Shown in pieces: positions 10,372-21,594 of a DNA stretch of 64,000 bases (positions are counted from its first letter, which is position 1; each line of letters begins with the position of its first letter). The DNA comes from Aquatica leii. Taxonomy: Eukaryota; Arthropoda; Insecta; Coleoptera; Lampyridae. The notes below the pieces were generated by a model, which was given only the letters and a program-made list of their open reading frames with translations, was not told where the DNA came from and searched no databases. A program made the translations under genes and the position numbers. The stretch is from contig CM069432.1 in assembly GCA_035610365.1 (NCBI GenBank), positions 177,987,027-178,051,026 on the forward strand, written 5' to 3'.

Positions 10372-13133
10372 CTATAAATTTAATTTTTGTGGTGCTTTAA
10401 TTGTGCGACCACTTTTAGATCTACTTAACGGTTCTAAATGTACAGGATTCGGAACGTTATCTAATATTTGTTCTTCTTTGCTAGTATTCGAACTACTTTC
10501 CTCGTAATGTGGAATTTCATAATTCAATACTTTGTCCACAATTTTGTTTGAACAAGTTTTCTTAGAAACTAATAGTAAGTGTTTTCTATTCCTAATGATT
10601 ACATTTCTACTGTTACTTAAAACTACTTTATACGACCTAGGCTGATCTAGTTTACTTAATACTATTCCATTGATCCATTTGTTTTCATTAAAATTCTTAA
10701 CTTTAACCACGTCCCCTTCGTTTAAGTCTGTTAATTCCCTAGCCCCTCTATCATAATACTTTTTCATATTATTTTGTCTAATTTCTAATTGTTTTCTAAT
10801 ATAAGAATGAGAGTAAAATTTGGGTTTATATAATTTTTCATTTGTTGGGATTTTAGTTCTCACAGTGGCCTATTAAACATAATTTGGGCTGGACTTGGAA
10901 TTGTATTTGATAAAGGTGTATTCATTAATTCTAACAAACATAAATAAAAATCAGTTCCGTCTAATTCTGCTTTTCGTAACATATTCTTCACAGTTTTAAT
11001 CATGCTTTCTACTTGTCCATTCGATTGTGGATATCGTGGACTTGATGTCTGGTGTTTAAACATCCAAAATTTTGAAAAAAGTTGAAATTCAGTTGAATTA
11101 AAGGGAGGTCCATTATCAGACATTACAATTTTTGGAATACCGTATCTTGAAAACATTTGTTTCAATTCGTTACATACAGATAGTGCGTTTGTTGTATGAA
11201 GACGTGCGATTTCAATAAATTTAGAAAAATAATCAACTATTAAAATATATTTCTTACCATTAAACTCATAAAAATCTATTCCTAACTTTTCCCAAGGTCC
11301 ATTCGGTACCTCATGTGGAATTAACGGTTCTTTTCTATTAGATTGACTATAAGTTAAACACACGTCACAACTATCTATTAGATCATCAATATCTCTATTT
11401 ACAGTTGGCCAAAATAAAACATCTCGAGCTCTTAATTTGGTTTTATCTCTACTTACATGCCCTATATGTAATCTATTTAACATTTCCTTTCGTAAAGTTT
11501 TTGGCACAAAAAGTCTATCACTTTTAAATATAAGTCCATTATTATACGATAAGTCAAAACGATACGACCAATATTTTTTGAATTCATCTTCTAAATTATC
11601 TTTACTATCTGGAAACCCGTTTTTTATTAAGTCTATTAATTTTATTAAATGTTGATCTTTACTAATTTCAGGTTTAAATAAATCGAATTTACTTTCTGAA
11701 ACCGGTAGTGATTCTTTAACCATACATAACTGAAATTCGATTTCATTACATTTGTCTTCAAATACTTCATCTATATTATTTTTAAATGCTCTCGACAAAC
11801 AATCGGCTACAAACAATTCCTTGCCTTTTTTATAAACTAAATTTAGAGTATATTGTTGTATCATAATTAACATTCTTTGTAGTCTAGCGGGTGCTGTAGT
11901 TAACGGTTTATTATAAATGCTAATTAATGGCTTGTGATCTGTTTCAATTGTAACATCATTACGACCAAAAATGTAGTGGTGAAATTTTTTAAATGCAAAT
12001 ACTATGGCCAACATTTCTTTTTCAATTTGTGCATAATTACGTTGACAGTCAGTTAATGCTTTAGATGCATACGCAACTGGTGCATTCCTTTGCATTAACA
12101 CTGCCCCTAGTCCATCTTTCGATGCACCGCATGAAATGATTATTGCATCTGTTCTGGAATAAAATTGTAATACGGGTGCATTAATTAATAAGTTTTTAAA
12201 TTTATCAAAAGACCTAACCTGTTCCTGGTCCCAGTGAAATAAAATATCTTTTCTAATTAAACATCTTAAAGGTTCGGTAACCTCTGAATAATTGGGTATA
12301 AACCTGCTTAAATAATTAGTTAACCCTAGAAATCTTTCGACATCCTTTCTATCTTTTGGTTCCGTCATATTATTTATTGCTGAAACTTTGCTCGTATCTG
12401 TGTGTAACCCATTTTCTGATAATAAATGACCCATGTATTTGACTTCTTTGACACAAAATTTGCATTTATTTAAATTAAATTTTATATGATTCTCTTTTGC
12501 CTTTTCGAGTACTTTAATTAATCTTTCATTGTGTTGTTCAAAATTTTCACCCCATATTAAAATATCGTCAATGTATGTATCTACACCTTCTAAAGATTCG
12601 AAAATCTGTCCAAGTTTCTTTTGAAAAACTTCAGGAGCACATGAAACTCCATATGGCAATCTTAAGAATTTGTATCGTCCAAATGGGGTATTGAAAGTAC
12701 ATAACTTACTGCTTTCCTCGTCTAATTGAATTTGTCAAAACCCGTTTGAACAATCTAAAACACTGAAAACTTTAGCATTTCTTAATTTACTTATTATATC
12801 CTCTAAACTTGGTATATAATAGTGTTCACGTTTTATGACTTTATTTAAATCCCTTGGATCTATACAAATCCTTAAATGGAAATTCTTTTTTGGTACAATT
12901 ACCAATGAATTGACCCACTCGGTAGGTTCCTCGGCCTTCTCAATTACATTATTATGTTCTAATTCTGATAGCTTTACTTTTAATTTATTATGAAGTGCAT
13001 AAGGCACCTTCCTTGGTGGATGCACTTTAGGAATAGCTTGTTCGTTAATTTGTATGTGATATTTTCCTTTTAGACACCCTAAGCCCTCAAAAACAACATT
13101 GTAATGGTTAATTATCCTTTTAATTTCTACACT
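10372..13133 (-). pseudogene. Ty3/gypsy pol: reverse transcriptase, RNase H, integrase (5'-truncated, one stop, one frameshift)
   Basis: Minus-strand order is RT, RNase H, integrase. RT begins in a VFEGLGCLKG/HPPRKVP region at about 13133 and contains the YIDDIL catalytic box (about 12560). RNase H shows SCGASKDGLGAVL, KEMLAIVFA and TDHKPL (about 12140-11930). Integrase has an HHCC zinc finger (RLHIGHV... CDVC) and the D,D,E triad in GIDFYEF, SDNGPP and GQVESM (about 11480-11000). Its C-terminal domain continues from 10863 to 10372. Two lesions are visible: an in-frame TGA at 12735-12737 in RT, where relatives usually have Trp, and a frameshift at about 10860-10863 splitting the integrase. 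Gag and protease are absent; the homology stops at about 13133. So few lesions suggest a fairly young but dead copy. Confidence 0.92.
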
Positions 13134-13164
13134 CTATTGAATTAACGTTACTTACTCTTTTAAT

Positions 13165-13471
13165 TAAATTTAACTTTTTACATGCATCTCTTTTTGCCAA
13201 AGGAAGTCGGCCTGGATGTTGTCGTATCGGCCGAGTGTCTCCGGTATTAATTTTATGCTTCACCACGTTAGTTCTTCCTTTGCAACCACTCTCCATCGCG
13301 AACACATCTTGATATTGTTAGATCAACACATTAAATGTTTGGCATTTGGAGGTAAGAATGTCCAATAAATGTTGTGGGCACATCTTCGGCGACGTATCTT
13401 CGTTGGACTTCACGCATCTTACAATTTGAGATACTGACGTACATTGGCCTACCACAGTTTCCGGCAAGTTT
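13165..13471 (-). pseudogene. Fragment of a second Ty3/gypsy family (protease-to-RT linker)
   Basis: Minus-strand reading gives HKINTGDTRPIRQHP followed by LPLAKR, the linker just upstream of RT in 412/mdg1-like gypsy elements. The DNA matches 29465-29755 over about 300 bp, so it belongs to the same family as the LTR element at 28743-31550. It abuts the 5' truncation of the preceding gypsy element, giving a composite junction near 13130-13165. No other part of this family copy is present here. Confidence 0.75.
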
Positions 13472-13516
13472 GTGGGCGGCATTTTTTGCTTCGAACAAAA
13501 TAAATTTGAACAAGAA

Positions 13517-13720
13517 ATGGATACTTTTCTTTTAAAGCAAAAACGTGTTATTTGTGATACTAAATATTGTAAATGTTTTACAACGAAAGAAATACAAAGA
13601 TTTTTGAATGAAGTCTCTGACGACAGATCGGGCCCGTCCCAATCAGCAAAGAAACATTTTTTTTATGCTTTAAAAACGTTACTACGTTTTAAAATCGTTG
13701 AAATAAAAAATCTTTTTTAA
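13517..13720 (+). CDS. Unassigned 67-residue ORF, possible recombinase-like fragment
   Basis: The ORF starts at ATG 13517 and ends at TAA 13720. It contains a KYCKCFTTKEIQRFLNEVSDD-like stretch, which faintly recalls the KVFTKEEIxxFLxEAxDD helix of Crypton-type tyrosine recombinases. Two decayed recombinases of that kind occur elsewhere in the window (34961-35780 and 59130-59715). After this stretch the resemblance stops. No splice context or neighbouring exon was recognised. It may be a chance ORF or a fragment of a mobile element. Confidence 0.25.
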   Translation: MDTFLLKQKRVICDTKYCKCFTTKEIQRFLNEVSDDRSGPSQSAKKHFFYALKTLLRFKIVEIKNLF

Positions 13721-14495
13721 AAATATATTTTTGTTGCGTTTTTTACTTTATTAGAAATTATACTTTCGCTTGCTTTCACTTATACATTTTTTTTTTATAT
13801 GTTTATTCAAAAACACAATTATATAAAATTTTGTTACATATTAAATACATTTTAAACGTTTTCGTTTTTCTAAAAAAAATTTTAATTAGGTACTTAATAA
13901 CCGCGCAAAGTACCAGTCTCTGCGTAATCAAAGTATGGAGATTGTGTTAATCTTGCTTGCATATTAAAACTGCATTAAGTATATTTTAAGATTCGACAAA
14001 TCAACAATTTTCATAGTAATACTCGCTATGTATATGTATTGTTAGTGTATCAGTTTAATCGTTTTTCGAATTTGCGTTGCATTTATTATGATTGTAAGTT
14101 TTTTGTTGCAAAAAAATTTGCTGAAGTGTGATATTATTTGTTACAATAGCGGTACACTAAAACATTTATTCTATGTATTTCCTGATTTCCATGCTTTGTG
14201 ATGTTTTAAGGTTATCGCATTGATGCGGTTAGCTAAATAGGAGATTTGAAGGTGCACAATAACCAATTAATCTTGGTATGTAATTTTTTCTAATATTGTG
14301 TGCGCAAAATTTCTAAATCTTGGATTTTTAGTTATTTTGGTTTTCGTTTCTACACAAAAGGTACATGCATAAAGTTGGTTTTATTATGCTAATGTGTTTA
14401 TTTTTGTTATAGGCACCGAATGCGTTTGCAGTCACATTAAATTGAAGTATTTTGAGTACACAAAGATTGTATTGTCTATCTTTTATAAGCATTTT
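13721..14495. other. Non-coding spacer
   Basis: No gene or repeat is supported by eye. Confidence 0.5.
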
Positions 14496-15341
14496 AGGGC
14501 TGGTTCTTTCATAATGGTATAAATGTCAGTTAAGTTATACTTAGTTTGTAAAATGCTCTCATTATTGGCAGTGATGTATTTACGCCTAGGCCCGTGAGGC
14601 CCGGGCTTAGGGCGGTCTTTTTCCATATTCGATTTTTTGAATCATCAAAATAGTTTGTAAAAAAAATGAAATTCTTATCTAAAATTTAAAAAAATCATTT
14701 GATATTTCTCATATTTGCAAAAATCTTCAATTACATCTACAAATTTCAATAATTTCTGAAAATCCAAGAGCAAGAATTTCGAATTTTTTTAAAATTAAAG
14801 TATGTGAGATGATATATATTAAAGCGGTCGACTTATGATATAGTTACATTTATGTGCTTATTATGAATATAAATAAAAAGTTTTAAGAATTTTATTTATT
14901 TTCCGAGTGTTTTGTTTATGTGATCGTATTCTCAATAACTTGAGTAAAGCGGGAGTATTGTGCATTATTGAGACTTATAAGCAGTTCGGGTGAGTATTTT
15001 TCATATGTTTACAGAAAACAAGAGCGCTACGCTTGACAGGTACTGACGCGTTTGACTTTGTTTTGTTCAATGTATAAAACAAAACATCGCGCTTCGCGCT
15101 GTGGAAAAGTCACAGCAATCATTTTAGTTTTATGAATGCTCTTCATGCGTACAAGTCTCGAATTATTTTATTCTGTTTCTTAACACTAAAAAAATAATTG
15201 ATTGATAACTTTAAATTACGCACTGGTTTTTTTATAATTTATGGTAGTTTTGATGTTAGATAATTTACTTAAAAAAATTCCAAAAATATCTAGCTTTATG
15301 ACAAGTTCAAGTAAGTCTTCTAATAATGACCAACAACCATC

Positions 15342-16059
15342 ATGTTTATCGGTCGTAAGTATCTTATTATGATTGCTAATAACTTTTTTTACTTCCTGCT
15401 AATGCAATCTGATAACTATTGTTGTATAATTGTAGATTCTACGCCTGATATTGCACATGTCGATCAGCTTACTATAAATATCAGATATGCACGTGATAAC
15501 GGTGAAATTGTTGATAGGTTTCTAGAATTTCTACCAAATATCGGCCATAAAGCTAAAGATATTGCGGATACTTTGGTAAAATCTCTAGAAAATAATGGTT
15601 TGGACCTAATGAACTGTCGTGGTCAATCTTATGATAATGCAAGCAATATGTCAGGTATATATTCAGGCCTTCAGAGACGAATCAAAACAATTAATCTTTT
15701 AGCAGATTACGTTCCTTGTGCCGCCTATTCTTTAAATTTGGTAGGATCATGTGCAGTTGATCGGTAACAGAAGCAGTCGACTTCTTTTCTACTTTGCAAA
15801 AACTATATACAATTTCTTTACTATATCTACACATGGTTAGGAGATCTTGGTGCAGCATACAAATTTAAGAGTTAAGAGTATTTCTCAAACTCGTTAGTAT
15901 GTTCAACATGATGCATGTTACGCTTTAGAAAAAGAGTGGTCTGCCATAATTAATGCACTGAAATTTATTGCCGAAAGCAGCGATGAGAAACCGACTACGC
16001 GATCTGAAGCTACGGGATTGCAGCGAAAATTACAGCATTTAGAAACAGCAACCCAGCAA
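15342..16059 (+). pseudogene. hAT transposase, central RNase H-like part (5' block)
   Basis: The open frame to 15769 contains IIVDSTPDIAH (first catalytic Asp), NCRGQSYDNASNMSG (second Asp region) and CAAYSLNL, all diagnostic of the ZMYM-type hAT transposase. Homology continues beyond the stop through several frameshifts: TEAVDFFSTLQKLY, then EKEWSAIINALKF, then GLQRKLQHLETATQ ending at 16059. At that point the coding sequence is cut by the 16060-20793 insertion. The N-terminal zinc-finger/BED part was not recognised upstream. With this many lesions it cannot encode an active enzyme. Confidence 0.85.
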
Positions 16060-17935
16060 ACATACATATAAATTTTCTATAAAATATATGTAAAATTTAA
16101 AGAAATAGTCATACATAAGCCTTTTTACATCTAGAATATATCAGTCTTCCTTATGAAAATAACATCTATTTTACATTTGGGTTTATATATAAGAAATATA
16201 TAAGTTAATATAAATAAACATGTATATTACATACAAGAGTTTGCATGAATCGTATATATTAAGGGTAACGTATTTCTTATATGAAAAATCATACGTATTA
16301 AAAACATGAGAATGTTTATATATATTTAATATGAAAAAAGGTATATACTGATCATATAGCAAAATTTATGATTATTTTACATAAGAATAGAAATGTATTA
16401 AAAATATAATTAAATTCAGATCGGGTTAATGTGTATAAAAGGACGTATTGTAGATGTAAATCAGATTACATTTACTTAACATATACATTATATGCAGTAC
16501 CTGTTAAACGCCAGTTATAACTTGTTACATCATTTTATTTACCTATCCTATACCAGAACTCATTAATTACATTATGTTACTTGTATGGCAATTTTTATCA
16601 GATCATTAGTTTTAAAAGGTAATTTTATTGGACTAATTTTCTAATTTGTATCAGTATTGTTTTAATTTCAAGGACGGGCTCAGAATGGAAAGAACAAGTT
16701 AATTTTCCCCACGGTTAACTTTTCCAAAAAGTTAATAAGACGTATATCTTTATTGAAAAAAAAAATCAGGTATAAATATACATAAATTGGCATACTATTC
16801 TTATACATATATTTGCCGCGCTGTGGTTGTTGCTGTTTCGCTGAAATTGAATAACAACAACCTTTTTGGTTTAAAAATTTACAGTTCTTCGAAAATGACC
16901 TTATTTTGTCCTTCATTTATCCTAAAATACTTAAAAACAGTATTCACCGACAACGATACTACGAATAAAAAAGATATACAAATTATTAAAATAAGTCAGA
17001 TTATGTTATTGATTTTTGGAATATCATTCGTTTAGAAATGTATGAAACTATCTCAAATCGTCGAATTAAGCCATTCTTAGAAATGTGTACAATGTCAAAG
17101 CAACCGCTGCAATCAGGTTTCCTAAAAATTTTACGATGGCTGTCTTGCACGTGAGAGAACAATAGGATTTAAGCAATGTGCTGTGTTTTACAACACTACC
17201 TCTCTCATCTGCAAAAACTTTCCACTTCAACTTTGTGGATTTTTAGATTTTTGTTTATGCATTATTTCTTATTTACTATTTAAATGCAGTTGCAATTTGT
17301 TGTTGAAACTGAACATTTATTACTCTTGTTTGTCTTTATTCGGTGTTTTAATTCCATTTTGTTTAGTGTTCTTTTTATTATTATTTCGTGAATCTTGTTT
17401 GATACGCTAAGGGGTAAGTAATGTTTGTATTAATCGTATTCATATTAATCCCCCATATATTTTGTTAGTATTAATTTGAATAGGATTAGGATTTATTTAT
17501 TAATTCTTAGAAGATTACCGAAGTTCCATAAAAAAACAGTATCTTTTTTAAGACTATAGAAAAAATAACAATGTGTTAATTTAATTAAACTAACTGACTT
17601 CTTTGTAAAAAAAAAATTTAACTATTTGATAATGACGTGATGGTTTTTGAGTTTAAATAAGATGCCAATGAATTATGAATCGGGAATTATACTCAAGTTT
17701 ACAAAGCAAATACCACATTACGACGTTATATAAAAAGAATGCAACAAATTTTTTAATTAACATTTGAATTTGAAAAGTTTTAATAAAAAAGGCATTGTTT
17801 TTTAAAAACATTAAAAATTACACCAATTTATGAATACATTATTATAGGTTTAAATCTTTGAAGTCGCATTAAAATATACAGATTTGTTAACATTACTAAA
17901 GATCGTTTCACTTATACAGGGTTACATACAACTAA

Positions 17936-18274
17936 TTCGAGGGCCACCATGGGGATCTCCCAAACGGTAAGAGATACGAGGTTGCTTTAATTAGAGAAAA
18001 GTTGCACTATTTTAGAACCTTTCATATTCCGCTAAAAAACGAAATTATCTACAGAGATTTCCGGAAAATATATGTTTTTGAGAAAGATTCCAGATTTTAT
18101 GTGATGATTTCTAACTATCATTATTTTAAAATCAATCAGTCAATCAATATTACTTTAATCTAGCGAACGTGGTTTTTTACAGGTGTAATCAAGAATACAT
18201 ATAAGGACGTCACCGATGAGTTCGAGGTGATTGCGAGCGTTCTGTTTGGCGAAGCTGCAAATGAAATCAAATAA
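17936..18274 (+). pseudogene. Two spliceable exon fragments of an unrecognised protein (17936-17966 and 18183-18274)
   Basis: Exon B opens after a strong acceptor (TTTTTTACAG, AG at 18181-18182) and encodes GVIKNTYKDVTDEFEVIASV then LFGEAANEIK and TAA at 18272-18274. Exon A ends at the donor AAACG/GTAAGA (17966/17967). Its one frame compatible with exon B reads FEGHHGDLPN back to a TAA at 17933. Composition is clearly more protein-like than the surroundings. I do not recognise the protein. It could be the C-terminus of a host gene captured by the mobile insert, or part of the insert's own gene. Confidence 0.4.
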
Positions 18275-18519
18275 ATAATGAAAATACTTCTTATACTATT
18301 AGTTACTTAGTGTTAGCTTTTAACTGTATTTGCCTGCTAATACCATAAATAAATATCTAAGGTTTACAAATTATACGGAGGTTACATTATTTTTAATTTA
18401 AGTATGGGTTTAAAATGTATATAAAAAAAGAAGTTTCTATATTCACAAACGAAGTATCTATTTTTAGCTTTAGGTACTTAGAGTACCTAATTCTTATGAA
18501 CAGGAGTACTGCGGCCATA

Positions 18520-20360
18520 CATCCCAGATAGCACGTAAGCTTACGGCAAGTTTGCTTTTAATTTGTCATGTCAAGCTTAAAGCAAGTTTCAAACATGAAG
18601 CTTGAATTAACCTTGAATCAAACTTGAAACTTGGTTGGAAAGTTTGAAGCAAGTTTGCAAAATAAGCTTATTGCAAGTTTATTACCCAGGTAGCATGCAA
18701 GCTTACAACCAGTTTGTTTTTGACTTGGTTGTGCTTGCAATGTTAAACTTTCACTTTAACTATGAAACAAGCTTGTAATAAGCCTTGGTAATAAGCTTTA
18801 AAAAAATCGTAACAAGCTCTGCTATTATTTTGGCAACGGTGTTATCCGAAAGTTGCCGGAATGCTTCGTTAAGTAGCTATAGTCAATGTTGCCCAAGAAT
18901 ATTGCCCAAGTTAGTATACATTTGTACTGAATCAGCATATTTTTGCTCAAGTAAAAGTACGTCAATACTTTTGTAACTGATTTCAGTACGTTTTGTTTAA
19001 ATAATAATTATAACAAAGATTGATTTGAAAGGTGCGCCATAAGTATATCTGTAACATCTTTTCATTGGCTAAAAAAGATAGATACATAAAAATCGTAATG
19101 TTAGTTTTTCCTACGAATAAACATCCTTGGTCTATGCAGTTTTAAAATTCGTTTTGTTCGAAGATATTGCAAAAAGTACGTTAACCTAAAAAATCAGTGT
19201 TTTTCTAAATAGCGGCAACGATGGTTGAACTTAGCCATTTTACCTTGTTTTTACCGTTGAATAGGCAGCTTACAATTTTTATTTTGATTGTTATGGCGGT
19301 TTGTTGTGTAACTACTATTCTTCGAAAAAAGTAAGGTGAGTATTTATTTTAAATCCTAAATGTAAAATTAATTAAGTACACTAATCGAGTAATTCAATTT
19401 TTGTTGAGGTTATGTTATACACTTGTAAAAAACCATACTTCTTAATCTTAAATAGTATGGAATGTTTTTATCACTGATATCTATTTTCATTTTAACGGTC
19501 AATTTATATGACTACTGATCTATCGATTCTTTTATATAAATTCATAATTTTCAGTTACATATCTTGAAATTATTTTCTGTTTTAACAAATTATTTAAAAA
19601 ACCCGAATGGGCATAAATATGTTTATAACCTGAAATCAAAAGTAACATATTTTAATATTTGTTAATAATTTATATATTTTTGTATTAGTTCGATTAGTTG
19701 TATTAAATTCGACCAAATCGTTTTTCACTTATGCTATTTGTATTAACCACAGAAGAAGTAGACTAACAGCTAACTTAAAAATATATCTTTTTTTTTTTAT
19801 TCAGCTATAATTAAATTTTCAATTTTGTTTTTGTATCTGATATTTTAATAAACGGATTCACATTTCTTCAAGGTGCATGTTTTTGTTCTAGTTCAATTGT
19901 TTTTTTTTCAGAAATCAAGGAAATCGATCCAATGTGGAAACTCAGTAGGAAAAACTACAATTGCTTAACGATTTCTTCATATATAGTTTATACTGTTATG
20001 TTATTCCTTTTTTAGTTTAGTTTATATTATCTAACGCAATGTATTTTTTTATATCTTAATCCACTTTTTTTTAGAAAATAAATCGATTCAAAATGAAAAA
20101 AATGCTTTTTTTCAAATTTGCCCAACACGCTTCTTTCAAGCTTGTTCAACATGGTTATTTCAAGTTTGTCCAACATACTTTTTTCCAGCTTGTCTAATAA
20201 GCTTTTTTCAAACTTTATAAAATAAGCTTGTGGTAGCGGTAACTAGTAAGCTTGAATTATGCTTGATATAAGTCTCCAGACAAGTTTGTTTCCAGTCTAC
20301 ATGATTGTTAAAACAAGTTTGTTTTAACCTTGTATCAAACTGACTGTGCTATCTGGGATG
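18520..20360. mobile_element. 1.84-kb DNA transposon with 15-bp perfect TIRs and CAAGTTTG/AAGCTT subterminal repeats
   Basis: CATCCCAGATAGCAC at 18520-18534 is perfectly inverted at 20346-20360. The flanks CGGCCATA and CGTCCACT share only 5 of 8 bases, so an 8-bp TSD is possible but decayed. CA...TG ends with a GGCC-like target would fit the P superfamily, but this is weak. Both subterminal zones repeat CAAGTTTG, CAAGCTTG and AAGCTTA many times. A diverged second copy of the left terminus (CCCAGGTAGCATGCAAGCTT) begins near 18687. A 37-codon frame at 19220-19333 ends near a GTGAGT donor. No transposase is recognisable, so it is probably non-autonomous. Confidence 0.8.
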
Positions 20361-20798
20361 CGTCCACTGATATTTTATTTCAATTATTTATCTGCTTCTA
20401 AGACATGCGTATGAAAACTAATTAATACATTTAATTAATTATCAATACGTATTTTAAACCTCTCTCTTATATAAGGATTATATAAATTTTGTATATTATC
20501 AGACATTAAATATATATATATAAAATTTATGTTTATCATACATTATTTACTTACATAAAATATACATAAAGCGAAGGGTAAAACTCATAATACTTTTACA
20601 TGTTCTATACATTAGTCGTCCTAGAAAATTGATGTAAGCTAGATGTAAACTAGATGTACAGATTTTACCTAAAATATCTGTAATTTATACATGTGAAATT
20701 GCTGACATCCTGACATGTAAATACACTAGATCCTTCTTTCCCATTTATATAAGGCTAACCTTGGATTATCTTAAATATACGTATATCTGATGTAGCAA

Positions 20799-21594
20799 TG
20801 TTTGTTGGGAATCCTAGTCATTGTTTGAAATGTAATCTTAGATCGTTTTAATGCTGCTTCAAGAATTTCAAGCTGATTTATCATCCGTTGTTCAGATCTA
20901 TGGTTCTCTGGTTCTATTTCTTTAAGACATGAGAGACAGACAATTTTCTGAATATGAAGAAAAAGCCAAAGCACTATCTGGAGTTCACGATTATTATCGT
21001 TATGATACTCGTCGCAAAAAAAAAGACGAATTCAGTCAGATGACTCACGGGTACATGAAAAAACACCTTTTTCTGGACAAGAAAATTTTTGCACAAATAT
21101 TTATTACCCTATTCTAGATACTCTGAGGGTACAATTGGCCGGGCGTAAAAGTGCATATGAAAAGCTTTACGAAAATTTCAATTTGTTTGATGATTTATCT
21201 GAAATAGATACAAACGAATTAAAAAATCTTGCCAACAAACTAGTCAGTAAGTATCCTAACGATTTGGAAGAGACGTTAGGCAATGAATGTATTCATTTAC
21301 ATTGTAAACTCAAGGATTCCTTAGCAAATACGGAAGTCTTGAGATGTTTATCCGAATATGGACATTGCTCTGCGTATTTTTTTGAGTATTCCGGGTACAA
21401 ATTGTTCAGGAGAAAGATCTTTTTCTACTCTAAAAAGGGTAAAAACCTATTTACGCGCAAGCATGGGCCAAGACAGACTTAATGCTCTTGCATTACTGTC
21501 TATTGAAGCTCAACTAGTCCAAGAAATTAATTATGACGATATAATCGACGTTTTTGCACGAACCAAAACCAGGAAAAAGAAATTTTCAAGTTGA
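20799..21594 (+). pseudogene. hAT transposase, C-terminal part with dimerisation domain (3' block)
   Basis: This resumes the transposase right after the AGCAA repeat. Recognisable blocks in order, in shifting frames, are VILDRFNAAS, MRDRQFSEYEEKAKALSG (20929 onward), AGRKSAYEKLYENFNLFDDL (21135 onward) and, from 21358, a C-terminal hAT dimerisation motif with GERSFSTLKRVKTYLRASMG and RLNALALLSIE, ending at 21594. At least three frameshifts and several stops are visible, among them a TGA at the position of a conserved Trp near 20826. Together with 15342-16059 it gives most of one transposase gene. Confidence 0.88.

Larger units (their letters stand above)
16060..20793. mobile_element. 4.7-kb unclassified insertion with 5-bp TSD AGCAA inside the hAT gene
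   Basis: AGCAA occurs at 16055-16059 and 20794-20798. Deleting the insert plus one AGCAA copy rejoins the hAT transposase reading frame exactly (ETATQQ to CLLGILVIV). The insert begins ACATACATATA and ends with a sequence that is ACATCAGATATA on the other strand, so it has weak inverted ends. Its terminal 600 bp are very A/T-rich and repeat TTACAT and ACATCTA motifs. The interior holds two exon-like segments (17936-18274) and a nested TIR element (18520-20360). It does not start TG or end CA, and I found no LTRs. A 5-bp TSD does not point to one superfamily. Confidence 0.75.

Noticed and set aside
17183-17410. 75-codon hydrophobic ORF as a membrane protein
   Set aside because: Poly-Leu/Phe/Cys composition follows from T-rich DNA, there is no motif, and it lies inside a mobile insert.
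18208-18245. CACCGATGAGTTCGAGGTG as a hammerhead core
   Set aside because: It forms a small hairpin, but there is no GAAA arm and the segment reads well as exon sequence (KDVTDEFEVI).
16060-20793. LTR retrotransposon or Polinton for the 4.7-kb insert
   Set aside because: No direct terminal repeats, no TG/CA ends, no pol, integrase or capsid-like coding sequence, and a 5-bp rather than 6-bp duplication.
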